Source: Moritella sp. 5
Lineage (GTDB): Bacteria; Pseudomonadota; Gammaproteobacteria; Enterobacterales; Moritellaceae
NCBI RefSeq assembly: GCF_018219455.1
Contig: NZ_CP056122.1
Location: 434,001 to 498,000, forward strand
DNA length: 64,000 bases
Direction: 5' to 3'
A program made the position numbers and the translations under genes. The stretch's first letter is position 1. Every line of letters starts with the position of its first letter. Below the pieces are notes generated by a model. It searched no databases. It saw only the letters and a program-made list of their open reading frames with translations, and was not told the DNA's origin. This document shows positions 54,856 through 64,000 of this stretch, one piece after another.

Positions 54856-54960
54856 GGAATAATGGTTACAATTGTATCACTGGCACACATTTAATTTTTT
54901 TGTATTGTTACCTTGCTGCGTGTTCGGTAGTATCGAGGTTTTGACAACATAAAGTATTGG

Positions 54961-56139
54961 ATGAACAAAATGAAGAAAGCCCTGCTTGCGGCTATCATTA
55001 TATCGGCTGCTGGATTATCAGGTTGTGCGTCGACGGAATCAACGCAACAAAATGTTCATAATACCAATGATGTCGAAGTCATGGATGAGGCTGCGCTAGC
55101 GATACTAAAAGTCAAAGGGCTTGCTGAACATATTGAGCAGCAGTACCAAGCGGCAAAAGAGCAGAACTATGTTTATTTTGCACCTGATAGTTGGAGAGAT
55201 GTAAATTCCGATGTACGAGCGATGCGTACGCTGGTCGCTAGATTTGATCCCAATGATCAAGGTTTTTTTGGTGGTCCTTCGGAAAGTAAAGTAATCGATA
55301 AAATTGAAGAAGCGCAAGAAGCACTAGATAAAGCCGTACGTATTAAACAGTTGGTATCGGTTTTTTTAGCGCAGCAGTTAGCTGACATTGAATATTTGTC
55401 ACCACAAGTTCATGGTCAATGGCAAAACTCGTTAAATGATATTAACGAAAGTACGGCCGATTTAATTGCTGATATTGAAGATGATGGCTCAACTGACGGT
55501 TATGAAAAACGCAGTTCGACAGTGCAAGCACGTTTATTACAGCTAGAAATCCGAATTGTTAAAAGTAATTATTACACGCCATTGGTAAAGAAAATGAAAA
55601 AAATGGATCAAAATCTGATCCCGCAAACGTATGCGAAAATACAGCAGAGCGTACAACAGTTAAATGATGCAATTATGTTTTCTACGCGAAACAAAAATAT
55701 CATCGAAAATATAGTGGCTAAAGTTGAGAACGATTTACGTCGTGCCAATAGCGTCACAACTGAAGTGAAGTGGATCAATAGTATCAATCATTCTGAAAGT
55801 GAAAAGATCGCGTTACGTTATCGCGATGCACTATCAACTGCGGCATTTAATTTATTTGCAGAAGATATTTCGAGCCTCTCCTATGTTGAACAAATTACAT
55901 ATTTTAATGATGCATTACATAATAAGTTGGAGCAGCAACAAGCTCTTAATGATGAGCAAGCACAGTTAATTATTGCCTTAACAGAAAAGATGAACGCGGC
56001 GCTGACAGAGAGCGATAACTTAGCAATAAATGAGACGATTTCGGACTTAGATATTGTTGCAGCTGACGCCACTATAGAAGTTGAAAAGCATAGCCAAGTC
56101 GCGACTAATATAGCTGTTATCAAGACTGGTGAAGAATAA
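54961..56139 (+). CDS. Lipoprotein, mostly helical
   Basis: 392 residues. MNKMKKALLAAIIISAAGLSG followed by Cys is a lipoprotein signal (lipobox LSGC); the ATG at 54970 could also be used. The mature part is long, helical and charged, with heptad-like stretches (EKIEEAQEALDKAVRIKQLV region, LEQQQALNDEQAQLIIALTE), suggesting coiled coils. No recognised domain. The TauD-like gene starts 2 bp after its stop, so the two are cotranscribed. Upstream TGTAAG array suggests specific control. Confidence 0.75.
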   Translation: MNKMKKALLAAIIISAAGLSGCASTESTQQNVHNTNDVEVMDEAALAILKVKGLAEHIEQQYQAAKEQNYVYFAPDSWRDVNSDVRAMRTLVARFDPNDQGFFGGPSESKVIDKIEEAQEALDKAVRIKQLVSVFLAQQLADIEYLSPQVHGQWQNSLNDINESTADLIADIEDDGSTDGYEKRSSTVQARLLQLEIRIVKSNYYTPLVKKMKKMDQNLIPQTYAKIQQSVQQLNDAIMFSTRNKNIIENIVAKVENDLRRANSVTTEVKWINSINHSESEKIALRYRDALSTAAFNLFAEDISSLSYVEQITYFNDALHNKLEQQQALNDEQAQLIIALTEKMNAALTESDNLAINETISDLDIVAADATIEVEKHSQVATNIAVIKTGEE

Positions 56140-56141
56140 TA

Positions 56142-56954
56142 GTGAGGATTGAGTTACTTACCCCCCACATTGGTGCTTTGATCCATCATGTTGATCTTGT
56201 CAGTTGTAATGACACGGTCTTTGAAACAGTTTATCAAGCTTGGTTTACTCACCAAGTCATTTTTTTCCGTGATCAAGTGTTTTCACCGCAGCAACATTTA
56301 ATCATTGCTGCGCGCTTTGGGGAGTTAGAGCCTATACATCCTTTTTTTCCTCATGTAGAGCAAGCGCCACAAGTCAGTGTTATTGAAACCGTGAGTGGTA
56401 AACCACCATTAGAAAGTTTTTGGCATACGGATTTAACTTGGCGACAGCAACCTTCTAAAGCTTCTATCCTTCACGCTCAACATGTGCCAGCCTATGGTGG
56501 TGATACCTTGTGGTGTTCGATGAGCGCTGTATTTCGGGATTTACCTGAACAAGATAAAGTATTGCTGCGAGAGCTATCTGCCATGCATGCGTTATTTGCC
56601 TTTGATGGTATAGAAGAGAGTGAGATCACCGAGGATTGGCAAAAAGAGGTGATTGCAGTATCGGCACAAAATCCGCCTGTATCACACCCTGTGATAACGC
56701 GTAATCCTGATACTAATGAAGAAATATTATTTATTAACGAGCAGTTCACCCGCTATATAATTGGAATGAACCGTGATGACAGTAATATGTTATTAGCTAA
56801 ATTATTTACGATGGCAAGACAGCCCGAATATCAGGTTCGTTTTAAGTGGCAGTCAAATTCATTGGCGATTTGGGACAACCGTAGTACTCAGCATTATGCG
56901 GTCATTGATTATGCCGATAGCCCGCGTAAATTACATCGTGTGACAGTCTTGTAG
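56142..56954 (+). CDS. TauD/TfdA family Fe(II)/2-oxoglutarate dioxygenase
   Basis: 270 residues, starting at GTG 56142, two bases after the previous stop. Fe ligands: H and D in SFWHTDLTWRQQPSKASIL, and the distal H in WDNRSTQHYAVIDY; the 2-oxoglutarate Arg in SPRKLHRVTVL. The N-terminal LTPHIGALIHHVDL matches the family. Probably oxidises a sulfonate, sulfate ester or related small molecule. TauD itself releases sulfite from taurine, but no taurine transporter lies nearby, so the substrate is open. Confidence 0.9.
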   Translation: MRIELLTPHIGALIHHVDLVSCNDTVFETVYQAWFTHQVIFFRDQVFSPQQHLIIAARFGELEPIHPFFPHVEQAPQVSVIETVSGKPPLESFWHTDLTWRQQPSKASILHAQHVPAYGGDTLWCSMSAVFRDLPEQDKVLLRELSAMHALFAFDGIEESEITEDWQKEVIAVSAQNPPVSHPVITRNPDTNEEILFINEQFTRYIIGMNRDDSNMLLAKLFTMARQPEYQVRFKWQSNSLAIWDNRSTQHYAVIDYADSPRKLHRVTVL

Positions 56955-56995
56955 CTGCCTTATTATAATGTTGAATAAACAGAAGTTTAAAAGGT

Positions 56996-57036
56996 AAAAA
57001 GAGAAATACATTATTTGTATTTCTCTTTTTTTATAA
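56996..57036. terminator. Terminator between convergent TauD-like and ABC ATPase genes
   Basis: AAAAAGAGAAATACA / TGTATTTCTCTTTTT, 15-bp stem, followed by TT; A and T tracts suit both directions. Confidence 0.85.
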
Positions 57037-57080
57037 CCTATATTTTATTGCATATTAACAAAAGTGCAATTAACTCAACT

Positions 57081-58220
57081 CTAATTAAGCAATGCTAATT
57101 CACTGTCTACATCGAATAAATGGCAGTGCGTCATATCGAAATGCATATAGTGACTTTCACTATGTTGAATATTGTTCTTTGGGTCGAAATGACAGCGAGA
57201 AATAATCTGCTCTTGTCCTAATACACAGTAAAGGTAAACTTCATTGCCCATCGATTCCACGACTTTGATGTAAGTCAGTTCAACATTTTGTTGTGGCTCT
57301 GATGTATTTTCTTTTGAAGGTGCTATTACTGATATGTGTTCAGGCCGCAGTCCTAACCACACTTTTTGACCTATTTTATGTGCTACTTTTTCGGCTTTAT
57401 CCACTGGTAATACGAATTGTGAACCGTTATCTAATTGCACATACGTAAGGTTATTTTCTTGAGAAAGTGTCGCGTGGATCAAGTTCATCGCGGGAGAACC
57501 AATAAAGCCAGCAACAAACTTATTGGCTGGATAATGATACAAGTTCATAGGCGTATCAACTTGCATGATTTGACCTTGGTCCAGCACGCAAATACGATCA
57601 CCGAGCGTCATAGCTTCGACCTGATCATGGGTCACGTAAATCATCGTTGCATTTTGACCTTCGGCTTTCAAATCCTGGTGTAACTGGGCGATACTAATGC
57701 GGGTGGAAACGCGTAATTTAGCATCCAAATTTGACAGCGGTTCGTCAAATAAAAACACATCCGGTTTACGTACCATTGCTCGACCTAGCGCTACTCGTTG
57801 GCGTTGCCCTCCCGACATTTCACCGGGTTTATTGTCGAGTAGGTGGGTAATTTCTAATGTTTCTGCTGCATCACTAATGCGGCGTTCTATTTCGCGTTTA
57901 TTGATTTTTTGTTGTTTTAAACCAAAGGCCATATTCTCATAAACAGACATATGCGGGTATAACGCGTAATTTTGAAATACCATTGAAATGCCACGGTCTT
58001 TGGGCGGTAAATGATTTACACACTTGTTACCAATCATGATCTCGCCATTGCTGATGTCTTCTAACCCTGCAATCATGCGCAATGTGGTGGATTTAGCACA
58101 ACCAGAAGGGCCAACAAACACCATAAACTCACCTTCATTAATAGTGAGGTCGATACCATGAACGGCTTTAAACCCATTTGGATAAATTTTCTCTACTTGA
58201 CGTAGTATTACTTCAGCCAT
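57081..58220 (-). CDS. ABC transporter ATP-binding protein, UgpC/MalK type
   Basis: 379 residues, cytoplasmic ATPase of a carbohydrate-type importer. Walker [14 protein letters not shown]-loop [12 protein letters not shown], signature [14 protein letters not shown], Walker [14 protein letters not shown], switch His in [13 protein letters not shown], and a C-terminal regulatory TOBE domain (about 240-379, [12 protein letters not shown]). Last gene of the minus-strand operon; a TTATTAG simple repeat lies between it and the HAD gene. Confidence 0.93.
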   Translation of the reverse strand: MAEVILRQVEKIYPNGFKAVHGIDLTINEGEFMVFVGPSGCAKSTTLRMIAGLEDISNGEIMIGNKCVNHLPPKDRGISMVFQNYALYPHMSVYENMAFGLKQQKINKREIERRISDAAETLEITHLLDNKPGEMSGGQRQRVALGRAMVRKPDVFLFDEPLSNLDAKLRVSTRISIAQLHQDLKAEGQNATMIYVTHDQVEAMTLGDRICVLDQGQIMQVDTPMNLYHYPANKFVAGFIGSPAMNLIHATLSQENNLTYVQLDNGSQFVLPVDKAEKVAHKIGQKVWLGLRPEHISVIAPSKENTSEPQQNVELTYIKVVESMGNEVYLYCVLGQEQIISRCHFDPKNNIQHSESHYMHFDMTHCHLFDVDSELALLN

Positions 58221-58230
58221 GTGATTTCCG

Positions 58231-58262
58231 TATTAATTATTAGTTATTAGTTATTAGTTATT
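58231..58262. repeat. Short tandem repeat (TTATTAG type, 7 bp)
   Basis: About four units of TTATTAG within the 50-bp gap between the HAD and ATPase genes. Length change here would alter spacing but not a reading frame. Confidence 0.65.
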
Positions 58263-58270
58263 CGTCGAGA

Positions 58271-59008
58271 TTAACTGTGAGCAATCGTCATTAATAAATC
58301 GGTATTAAAGTCGGCAACTGAATACAGAACTTTATCAGCGTAAGGCCGTAGTTCGTCTTCGGTTGCAGTGCCAGTTAAAACACCAATGGTGCTCGCGCCT
58401 GCATTACGGCCAAATTTCATATCAGAAACAGTATCGCCAAACATGATCACTTGTTGTGGTACTAAATTGCAGTGTCCACAAAAAGCATTCAATAACGCGG
58501 GTGCTGGCTTGGGGGCAATATCACCATCGGAATAACCAACAAAGTCGAATAGATCGTGTAACTCAGCCAGTATTAAACTGTAGATAGTGGCGTCTTTTGT
58601 ATCTGCAGTGGCGATGCCGAGTTTAAAGCCTTGTTGTTTTAGGTTAAGCAGCTTTGCTTTAATACCGGGTAATGCTTGGATCAGCGCTGGGTTATCTTCA
58701 ACTTGTTTATTGAACAGCTGTTTTACCGTGTAGCTGAACTGAGCCTTATCACTGCTTAGCTGTAATAATTGATACCAAGCGTCAGCCGTATCTTCGACGG
58801 GATTTGATGCAAGTAAACCGTGATTATCAACATCAGCACCGTGTACCCCTATTGCCGCTAATAATGCGACGTTATCAACGTCATGATTATTCTCAGCTGC
58901 GTAGGCCGCTAATGTGTCTCCCGCTGCGCCTTGCGCGACGTGTAACCACATTTGATGAAACTCCAGTAACGTTCCGTCTTTATCGAACAGTAAACCTTTA
59001 ATTTCCAT
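58271..59008 (-). CDS. HAD-superfamily phosphatase
   Basis: 245 residues. Motif I FDKDGTLLEFHQMW (nucleophile Asp), motif II Thr in GIATADTKD, motif III Lys in GDIAPKPAPALLNAFC, motif IV MFGDTVSDMKFGRNAG: the phosphoglycolate-phosphatase-like class. Its start overlaps the PHP gene by 11 bp. In this operon it probably removes phosphate from the imported or hydrolysed substrate (for example glycerol phosphate), inference from context. Confidence 0.88.
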   Translation of the reverse strand: MEIKGLLFDKDGTLLEFHQMWLHVAQGAAGDTLAAYAAENNHDVDNVALLAAIGVHGADVDNHGLLASNPVEDTADAWYQLLQLSSDKAQFSYTVKQLFNKQVEDNPALIQALPGIKAKLLNLKQQGFKLGIATADTKDATIYSLILAELHDLFDFVGYSDGDIAPKPAPALLNAFCGHCNLVPQQVIMFGDTVSDMKFGRNAGASTIGVLTGTATEDELRPYADKVLYSVADFNTDLLMTIAHS

Positions 59009-60476
59009 TATTTATTAACTCCATTAGTTCGCCCCAAGTACCAACTAAAGGCTGGCTAAAGATGGCTTGTGTACCGTTATAAATCGGGTTTATGATGCCC
59101 TCAAACTCGGACGCTGCAAGGTCATCTAATCGACCTCGGCGAATATCGATACGTAGCCAGGCATATGTGCTCATATCCACTTGAAAATGGATATTTGTGG
59201 TCGTGAGTTTAATGCGTTTTATCACATTGCCGTCAGCGATACATTCTGCATAATAGCTCGTGCTGGTATCTGTCACAGCCAGACGATAATCGACAATATT
59301 TGTGCCGACATCTTGACCTGGTAAGACTGCACCAGAATTAAGTTGAAAAACCAACCCACATTGGCGCTCTAGATAAACATTACCTTGGCGTAGGCCTTGT
59401 AAAATACCGTTACCCGATAAGGTATCGGCATAGACAAATGTACTTGGATCACCATAGATAGATGGTTCTGCTGCATTGGCGTTGCGTTCATGAGGTTCTA
59501 GGTGTGAGTCACTGCCACCAACGGCAGCGATACGATGGCCGCTGTTCCATATGTGCGTTAATAGGATTAATGCATCTTCAGTGGCCTTGGGTGATGTTGA
59601 CCATGTAGGGTCACAGCAGACCTCAAAGGTATTTACTTTTTCTAGTACGATATTTTCGTAATACCAGTGCCAAGGTTTCATCGCTGGGTGATTAATACTG
59701 ATATTACCTTCACCTTGTGCAACCAGGCTGAGTCCCTGTTCAATCAATGCGGCGCTGGAATAAGTGGCATTAAACATATTAAGGGTGCGGCGCGGGCCGT
59801 GCACATTAAAATGACCTTGGTCTGTGGTAACCTCAATCGCAGGTAACATTAAGGTATGTTCACAAATGGGCAGCGCAGGGTGACAAATATTGTGCTCGGT
59901 GAGAAAAAAGAAATCGAGCGCTTGTTGCTCGGCTATTTGTGTTGCTGCGGCGAGGGTATTATTCCCATCTGATAATTGCGTATGGGCATGTAAATCACCA
60001 CGGTACCAAGCGGCGTTATTATTTTTACTGTGGTTGTAATCAAAATGAATGCTGTGATCAAGCGGAGCGTCTTCATCGGCAATTAAACAAGGATGCGTTT
60101 GCGTTGCTAACAATTTCTCATGATTGCTATATTCGGGATTAATATGCTCACTTAATCCAACATCAATCGCATAGCGCATGGCTTTTGGCGTTCTGGTTTC
60201 ACCTTCAAGATTATACAAATGTAATTGCCAATCGCCAGGGGGTAAATGACCTGAAATACCACCAAGTGAAGCCGATTTCGATGTTAAAATTAAAGTTTTT
60301 TTGGCTTTCTCAAATAACAAATTTGCACGTAACTGTTGCTTACTGTCATACAGATAGGCATATAAAAAGCCTTTCTTTACTGTCGTTGCAGTAAGGGTGA
60401 GGGTGTTAATATTGGCGTTAACATTAAAATTCAAAACGCGATGGCCAAAGACCAACTCACCAGTAAAATTCAACAT
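58998..60476 (-). CDS. CehA/McbA-type PHP-domain metallohydrolase
   Basis: 492 residues. The PHP domain begins WYRGDLHAHTQLSDGNNTLA (H-x-H metal ligands), with DFFFLTEHNICHPALP, PAIEVTTDQGHFNVHG and GGSDSH further on; the N-terminal 150 residues are a beta-rich domain. Enzymes of this group hydrolyse phosphodiesters, carbamates or related bonds. It has no signal peptide, so it acts in the cytoplasm on an imported substrate. With Ugp-like transport and a HAD phosphatase, the likely substrate is a glycerophosphodiester (inference). Confidence 0.82.
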   Translation of the reverse strand: MLNFTGELVFGHRVLNFNVNANINTLTLTATTVKKGFLYAYLYDSKQQLRANLLFEKAKKTLILTSKSASLGGISGHLPPGDWQLHLYNLEGETRTPKAMRYAIDVGLSEHINPEYSNHEKLLATQTHPCLIADEDAPLDHSIHFDYNHSKNNNAAWYRGDLHAHTQLSDGNNTLAAATQIAEQQALDFFFLTEHNICHPALPICEHTLMLPAIEVTTDQGHFNVHGPRRTLNMFNATYSSAALIEQGLSLVAQGEGNISINHPAMKPWHWYYENIVLEKVNTFEVCCDPTWSTSPKATEDALILLTHIWNSGHRIAAVGGSDSHLEPHERNANAAEPSIYGDPSTFVYADTLSGNGILQGLRQGNVYLERQCGLVFQLNSGAVLPGQDVGTNIVDYRLAVTDTSTSYYAECIADGNVIKRIKLTTTNIHFQVDMSTYAWLRIDIRRGRLDDLAASEFEGIINPIYNGTQAIFSQPLVGTWGELMELINNGN

Positions 60477-60545
60477 GGTAAATCCTTGTTGCTATTAGTT
60501 GTACTGGTGATGAATGCAGCGCACTCATCACCCGTTTTATCATGC

Positions 60546-61826
60546 TTAACGATTAGCACGATCTAATGCACGTTGTGCACGTTTAGCTGCTTGTTTTAAT
60601 GCTTTTTCGGCTGGTATGTTTTCGATTAAAATCTGATCTGCAGCAATCGATAGCGCATCAGTGATCTTGCCTTTCGTTGGGTCAAAAAAGTTTTGACTGG
60701 CAAAACTAGCTTGTTTTAACGGAATTAATGCTTGTGGGTTTTTCGCCGTATAATCTTGATATGCAGGGACTTGTTTGACACTTTCTCGAGCTGGAATATA
60801 ACCTGTTAGCATTGACCAACGTGCAGTATTTTCAGCATTGGTATAATATTTCATGAACTCAAATGCGCCTTTTGATGCTTTATCATTTGTGCCTTTTGGC
60901 ATGACAAAACTCACTGCGCCAGCTTGTGGTGCCGCAGGGTTATTACCCCAACCTGGTTGCGTGGTAGCGCCAAGTTTAGTGAAATCAAGATCTCCTTGAT
61001 CGCCTGATGATCCGGTATAGCCTAATGCACGATCTTTCATCACGTCATCAATGGTTTTGTACCAGTATTCCCAACCTTGACCACCGTGATGAATACGCAT
61101 CGTTTCATCTTCATGGATCCATTGACGGAAACTATCCCATACTGTTATCCATTCTGGAGAGTTAATTAAAATAGTTTTCCCGTCATCACTGATCACTTTG
61201 CCGCCGTTAGAGTACGCCGCATCGATTAAGTTATCTTCACCCCACATTGGCTCCCAGCCATAAAAAATGGTGTTACCTTTGGCGTCTTTTTTACTTACTG
61301 CAGCAGACACTTTTGCCACACCTTGCCAAGTGCTCAGGTCTTTTTCAGTAAAGCCGTGCTCAGCCAGTACTTGCTTGTTGTAGTAAAATATCTGGGTCGT
61401 GCCGTAAGCGGGTAAGCCATAAACGAGGCCATCTGGTGCTGTCACTTGTTGACGGAAGGCGCCAAGAAAATCATTAAAATTGAATGTGCTGTCCATATAA
61501 GGACGGATATCACGAACCAAATTACGTTTTGCCATCATTTGTGCTTGACTAGAATAAAGTAATACAAATTCAGGTGCTGTTTTTGACGCCATACCTGCTT
61601 GTAGCTTCTGGTAGGTTTCGTCGTAGTTGCCTTGCAAGGCACTTTTAATCACATATTCATCCTGACTGCTATTAAATTCAGCGATCAGTGTAGTCATTAA
61701 TTGTTGTGGTTTTGTGCCACCAGAATACCAAAAGTCCACTTCGGTTTTCGCCATTGCGCTGCTGGCGAAAGCGACTGCTCCCATTGCGTAGCTAGAACAT
61801 ACAATTGCTAATGTTTTCAGTTTCAT
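60546..61826 (-). CDS. Extracellular solute-binding protein, family 1 (UgpB-like)
   Basis: 426 residues. Signal peptide (MKLKTLAIVCSSYAMGAVAF, cleavage after AMA), then a SBP_bac_1 fold: EVDFWYSGGTKPQQLMTTLI, YETYQKLQ-type helix DETYQKLQAGMASKTAPEFV, and aromatic pocket residues GWEYWYKTIDD. The pattern FWYSGG..L..L..FN resembles glycerol-3-phosphate binding proteins more than maltose ones. It captures the substrate for the adjacent permeases. Six bases separate it from the second permease gene. Confidence 0.9.
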   Translation of the reverse strand: MKLKTLAIVCSSYAMGAVAFASSAMAKTEVDFWYSGGTKPQQLMTTLIAEFNSSQDEYVIKSALQGNYDETYQKLQAGMASKTAPEFVLLYSSQAQMMAKRNLVRDIRPYMDSTFNFNDFLGAFRQQVTAPDGLVYGLPAYGTTQIFYYNKQVLAEHGFTEKDLSTWQGVAKVSAAVSKKDAKGNTIFYGWEPMWGEDNLIDAAYSNGGKVISDDGKTILINSPEWITVWDSFRQWIHEDETMRIHHGGQGWEYWYKTIDDVMKDRALGYTGSSGDQGDLDFTKLGATTQPGWGNNPAAPQAGAVSFVMPKGTNDKASKGAFEFMKYYTNAENTARWSMLTGYIPARESVKQVPAYQDYTAKNPQALIPLKQASFASQNFFDPTKGKITDALSIAADQILIENIPAEKALKQAAKRAQRALDRANR

Positions 61827-61832
61827 ATTTAT

Positions 61833-62771
61833 TTACTCTTTTACACCGTTATCGGCAATGCCGGACAAAATTGTTTTTTGACAAATAATGAATAAAATCA
61901 ACAGCGGTAGCACAGCGATGGTACTTGCTGCCATAATCTGTGACCAATTTAAGCCGTAGTTACCTTCGGCAATAAAAAATTGTCTAATACCCGTCGCAAT
62001 CAAGTTAAGGTCTTGTGACGTGATTAATAGACTTGGCCACATATAGCTGTTGTAGTTAGTAATAAAGGTAATCAAGAACAAGGTAGCTAAGGCTGCTTTG
62101 CACTGTGGTAGCACGATCGCCCAGAGAATTTTTACTTCTCCAGCTCCATCGATCCGCGCCGCTTCAATCAGTGATGGATGCACTTTTAAAAATACTTGGC
62201 GTAGATAAAATACCCCGAACACACTCGCGGCATTAGAGATAATCAACCCGGTATGACTATCGAGTAACCCCATATTCGCCAAGGTGATATACGACGGAAT
62301 ATACGTCACTGCCCCCGGCAACATGTAACAAGCCATGACCACAAAATAGAGTGCGGTTTGTGATTTAAATTTGAACTGGGTAATGGCATATGCAAACATT
62401 GCCGAGTTAATCATCACGATTAGTGTGGTGAATAACGCCACCGTAAAACTGTTCATGATGTACAAGCCAAACGGTGCACTGTTAAATGTTTCAACAAATG
62501 TTTCCCAACGAAATTGCTCTGGTAAAATATTAAGTGGGTTACTGAATATTTCATCATTAGACTTCATCGAACCTGATAACATCCAAACAAATGGGAAAAC
62601 CATGATTAAACCAGAAATGGTTAAGAAGCCATGTTTTAGCAGTGCTAAACCCGTGGGTTTTAATACTGCTTTAGCCGGTATGTTTACCGTTGATACTTGT
62701 ACTGCTATGGTCTTTGTATGTTTACCGGTTTGGTCGTTAGCCAGGGGTAAGTTGATGGATCGAGTTGTCAT
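61833..62771 (-). CDS. ABC transporter permease, UgpE/MalG type
   Basis: 312 residues from the ATG at 62771 (AAGGA eight to nine bases upstream); the frame is open nine codons further, overlapping the previous gene, without need. Six helices. MalG-type start FPFVWMLSGSMKSNDEIF and EAA loop EAARIDGAGEVKILWAIVLP for ATPase contact. Works with the neighbouring UgpA-type permease. Confidence 0.92.
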   Translation of the reverse strand: MTTRSINLPLANDQTGKHTKTIAVQVSTVNIPAKAVLKPTGLALLKHGFLTISGLIMVFPFVWMLSGSMKSNDEIFSNPLNILPEQFRWETFVETFNSAPFGLYIMNSFTVALFTTLIVMINSAMFAYAITQFKFKSQTALYFVVMACYMLPGAVTYIPSYITLANMGLLDSHTGLIISNAASVFGVFYLRQVFLKVHPSLIEAARIDGAGEVKILWAIVLPQCKAALATLFLITFITNYNSYMWPSLLITSQDLNLIATGIRQFFIAEGNYGLNWSQIMAASTIAVLPLLILFIICQKTILSGIADNGVKE

Positions 62772-62782
62772 CCGTCTTTTCC

Positions 62783-63667
62783 TTAGTAATATATCCAACG
62801 TTTACCCATCTCGGTGTTAACCAGTGTTAAGACACCCGTGATCAGTAAAATGATTAATGAGGTTGCTGCCGCAGGGCCCATATCGTATTGCTCAAATGCT
62901 TGTTGATAGAATAGATATAGCAAGGTACGGGTGCTGCCACTTGGACCGCCTTGCGTCAGGATTTGAAATTGATCAAATGCTTGTATCGCGTTGATCATGT
63001 TGACAATGATTAGAAAAAAAGTGGTTGGCGAAATTAACGGTAAGGTGATCTTTATAAAACGTGTCCATGGGCTACAACCATCAATTAATGAGGCTTCATA
63101 GAGTGATTCAGGGATCTTGTTTAACGCACTGATGAAAAATAACATAGTCCAACCAACGGCTTGCCACACGGTAACGATAATCACCACTATCATGGCTGTA
63201 TCACCGCTTTCTAACCAAGGGATAGGCTCAAACCCTAATTTACCCAGCAGTAAGTTTGCTAACCCTGATTTTGTTTCGAATACCCATGACCAGACGATTG
63301 ATACAGCGACCGTTGGTGTGATCCAAGGTGAGAAGATAACCGCACGGTAAAGTTGGCTACCACGGAAATTTTTATGCAGTAATAAAGCAAACGCCAACCC
63401 TAACACTACCGTTGGAATCACCACTCCCAGCGCAAACACAAAGGTATTATTTAATGCATCCATAAAGTAACTATCTTCAAACATGTATTGATAGTTTTCT
63501 AAACCTACATAGCTATATTCTGGCGAGATATAATCCCAGTCAGTAAAGCTGATATAGATGCTCCAGCCAAATGGCACAATCCAAAAGGCGAATAGCGGGA
63601 TCAATAAAGGTGCGATAAATAACAGTACCTTTAGTTTTTCCGATAGTGCGTTCGATTTAATCTTCAT
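62783..63667 (-). CDS. ABC transporter permease, UgpA/MalF type
   Basis: 294 residues from the ATG at 63667 (AAGGA 12 bases upstream); an open extension of 31 codons to 63760 is hydrophilic and does not fit the family. Six helices; FIAPLLIPLFAFWIVPFGWS at the start and the EAA loop EASLIDGCSPWTRFIKITLP. First gene of the six-gene operon. Confidence 0.92.
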   Translation of the reverse strand: MKIKSNALSEKLKVLLFIAPLLIPLFAFWIVPFGWSIYISFTDWDYISPEYSYVGLENYQYMFEDSYFMDALNNTFVFALGVVIPTVVLGLAFALLLHKNFRGSQLYRAVIFSPWITPTVAVSIVWSWVFETKSGLANLLLGKLGFEPIPWLESGDTAMIVVIIVTVWQAVGWTMLFFISALNKIPESLYEASLIDGCSPWTRFIKITLPLISPTTFFLIIVNMINAIQAFDQFQILTQGGPSGSTRTLLYLFYQQAFEQYDMGPAAATSLIILLITGVLTLVNTEMGKRWIYY

Positions 63668-63784
63668 AATAAAGCTTTTCCTTAACTGTATGTGAACATC
63701 ATAGGTTGGCACTGTGACAAATTTGGTTGTGTCATCATCATATTTTCCATCGTCAGGCATAAGAAAATGTGATGGTTAAATCGA

Positions 63785-64000
63785 TTATGCATTAGAAAAA
63801 ATAGCCTGCATCGCGCTATCGATATCTTGTTGGTGTAGCCAATCGCAAAAGAAATTAACTTTGGCGCTGCGTTTATTGGCAGTGATGACGTAGTGCCCTG
63901 AATCGGACGGCATACTGCCACTCAGTGCTAAGACGAGCTCACCTGACGTGAGCGCTTTTTTTGCCACTAGCGAGCGCACCAGCATTAAGCCAATACCTTG
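63785..64000 (-). CDS. LysR-type regulator, C-terminal part (runs off the window)
   Basis: The last 71 residues read QGIGLMLVRSLVAKKALTSG and then ELVLALS, HYVITANKRSAKVNFFCDWL and a short end. This is the C-terminal effector-domain end of LysR regulators of the GcvA/AmpR group (family pattern G-x-G-I-x-L-x-x-x-S-x-V, and final FxxWL). It is on the same strand, upstream of the ABC operon (117-bp gap to its first gene), and may regulate it. The rest, with the DNA-binding domain, lies beyond 64000. Confidence 0.75.
   Translation of the reverse strand, partial: QGIGLMLVRSLVAKKALTSGELVLALSGSMPSDSGHYVITANKRSAKVNFFCDWLHQQDIDSAMQAIFSNA

Overview
The window looks like chromosome from a marine, cold-adapted gammaproteobacterium, most like Moritella or a close relative (inference). 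The grounds are AT-rich DNA, a valS-holC-pepA / lptF-lptG core block, cold-shock and Zur-controlled ribosomal protein genes, and a GlyGly-CTERM protease. No rRNA genes or CRISPR array were seen.

Layout. 1-7719 is ordinary core chromosome: the 5' part of valS, holC, an EthD-like protein, pepA, the LPS export permeases lptF-lptG and an RDD membrane protein. From 7942 to about 27085 there is mobile DNA built around tRNA-Leu(CAA). A broken 5' tRNA half (7990-8032) is followed by a tyrosine integrase, many small unknown genes, a WYL regulator, a 460-bp region with very strong nested inverted repeats, a family B DNA polymerase carrying the KTRG motif of primer-independent PolB (piPolB), and a probable restriction-modification pair. 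A csp gene, an abgT remnant and the one intact tRNA-Leu (23265-23349) come next. A second, smaller element follows, with a SUMF1-fold gene and a truncated copy of the same integrase, and it ends in a 3' tRNA fragment (26977-27030). I read the main element as a pipolin, a self-replicating integrative element named for piPolB, with a second element or remnant in tandem at the same tRNA site.

27100-47560 is accessory chromosome interspersed with diverged copies of sequences that lie beside the tRNA and integrase. It holds a Fur-box diheme peroxidase lipoprotein, a frameshifted cadherin-like lipoprotein, an EEP-family lipoprotein, cytochrome b561, a P3A H+-ATPase, an outer-membrane barrel protein, Zur-controlled L31B/L36B, a methyltransferase, a SulP transporter with a universal stress protein, MarR, an SDR/HxlR divergent pair and an unknown 595-residue Ala/Ser/Gly-rich protein.

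47756-64000 returns to gene-dense chromosome. A Tat-exported PLP enzyme is followed by a family 3 solute-binding protein translationally coupled to a GGDEF-EAL protein, suggesting a periplasmic sensing branch of c-di-GMP control. Then come a trypsin-like GlyGly-CTERM protease, dgkA, a coiled-coil-type lipoprotein with a TauD-like dioxygenase, and a six-gene Ugp/Mal-type ABC operon with PHP and HAD phosphohydrolases. The window ends inside a LysR-type regulator. Three widely separated genes (27904, 45722, 54961) share upstream arrays of TGTAAG repeated at an exact 10-bp period, a possible unrecognised regulon.
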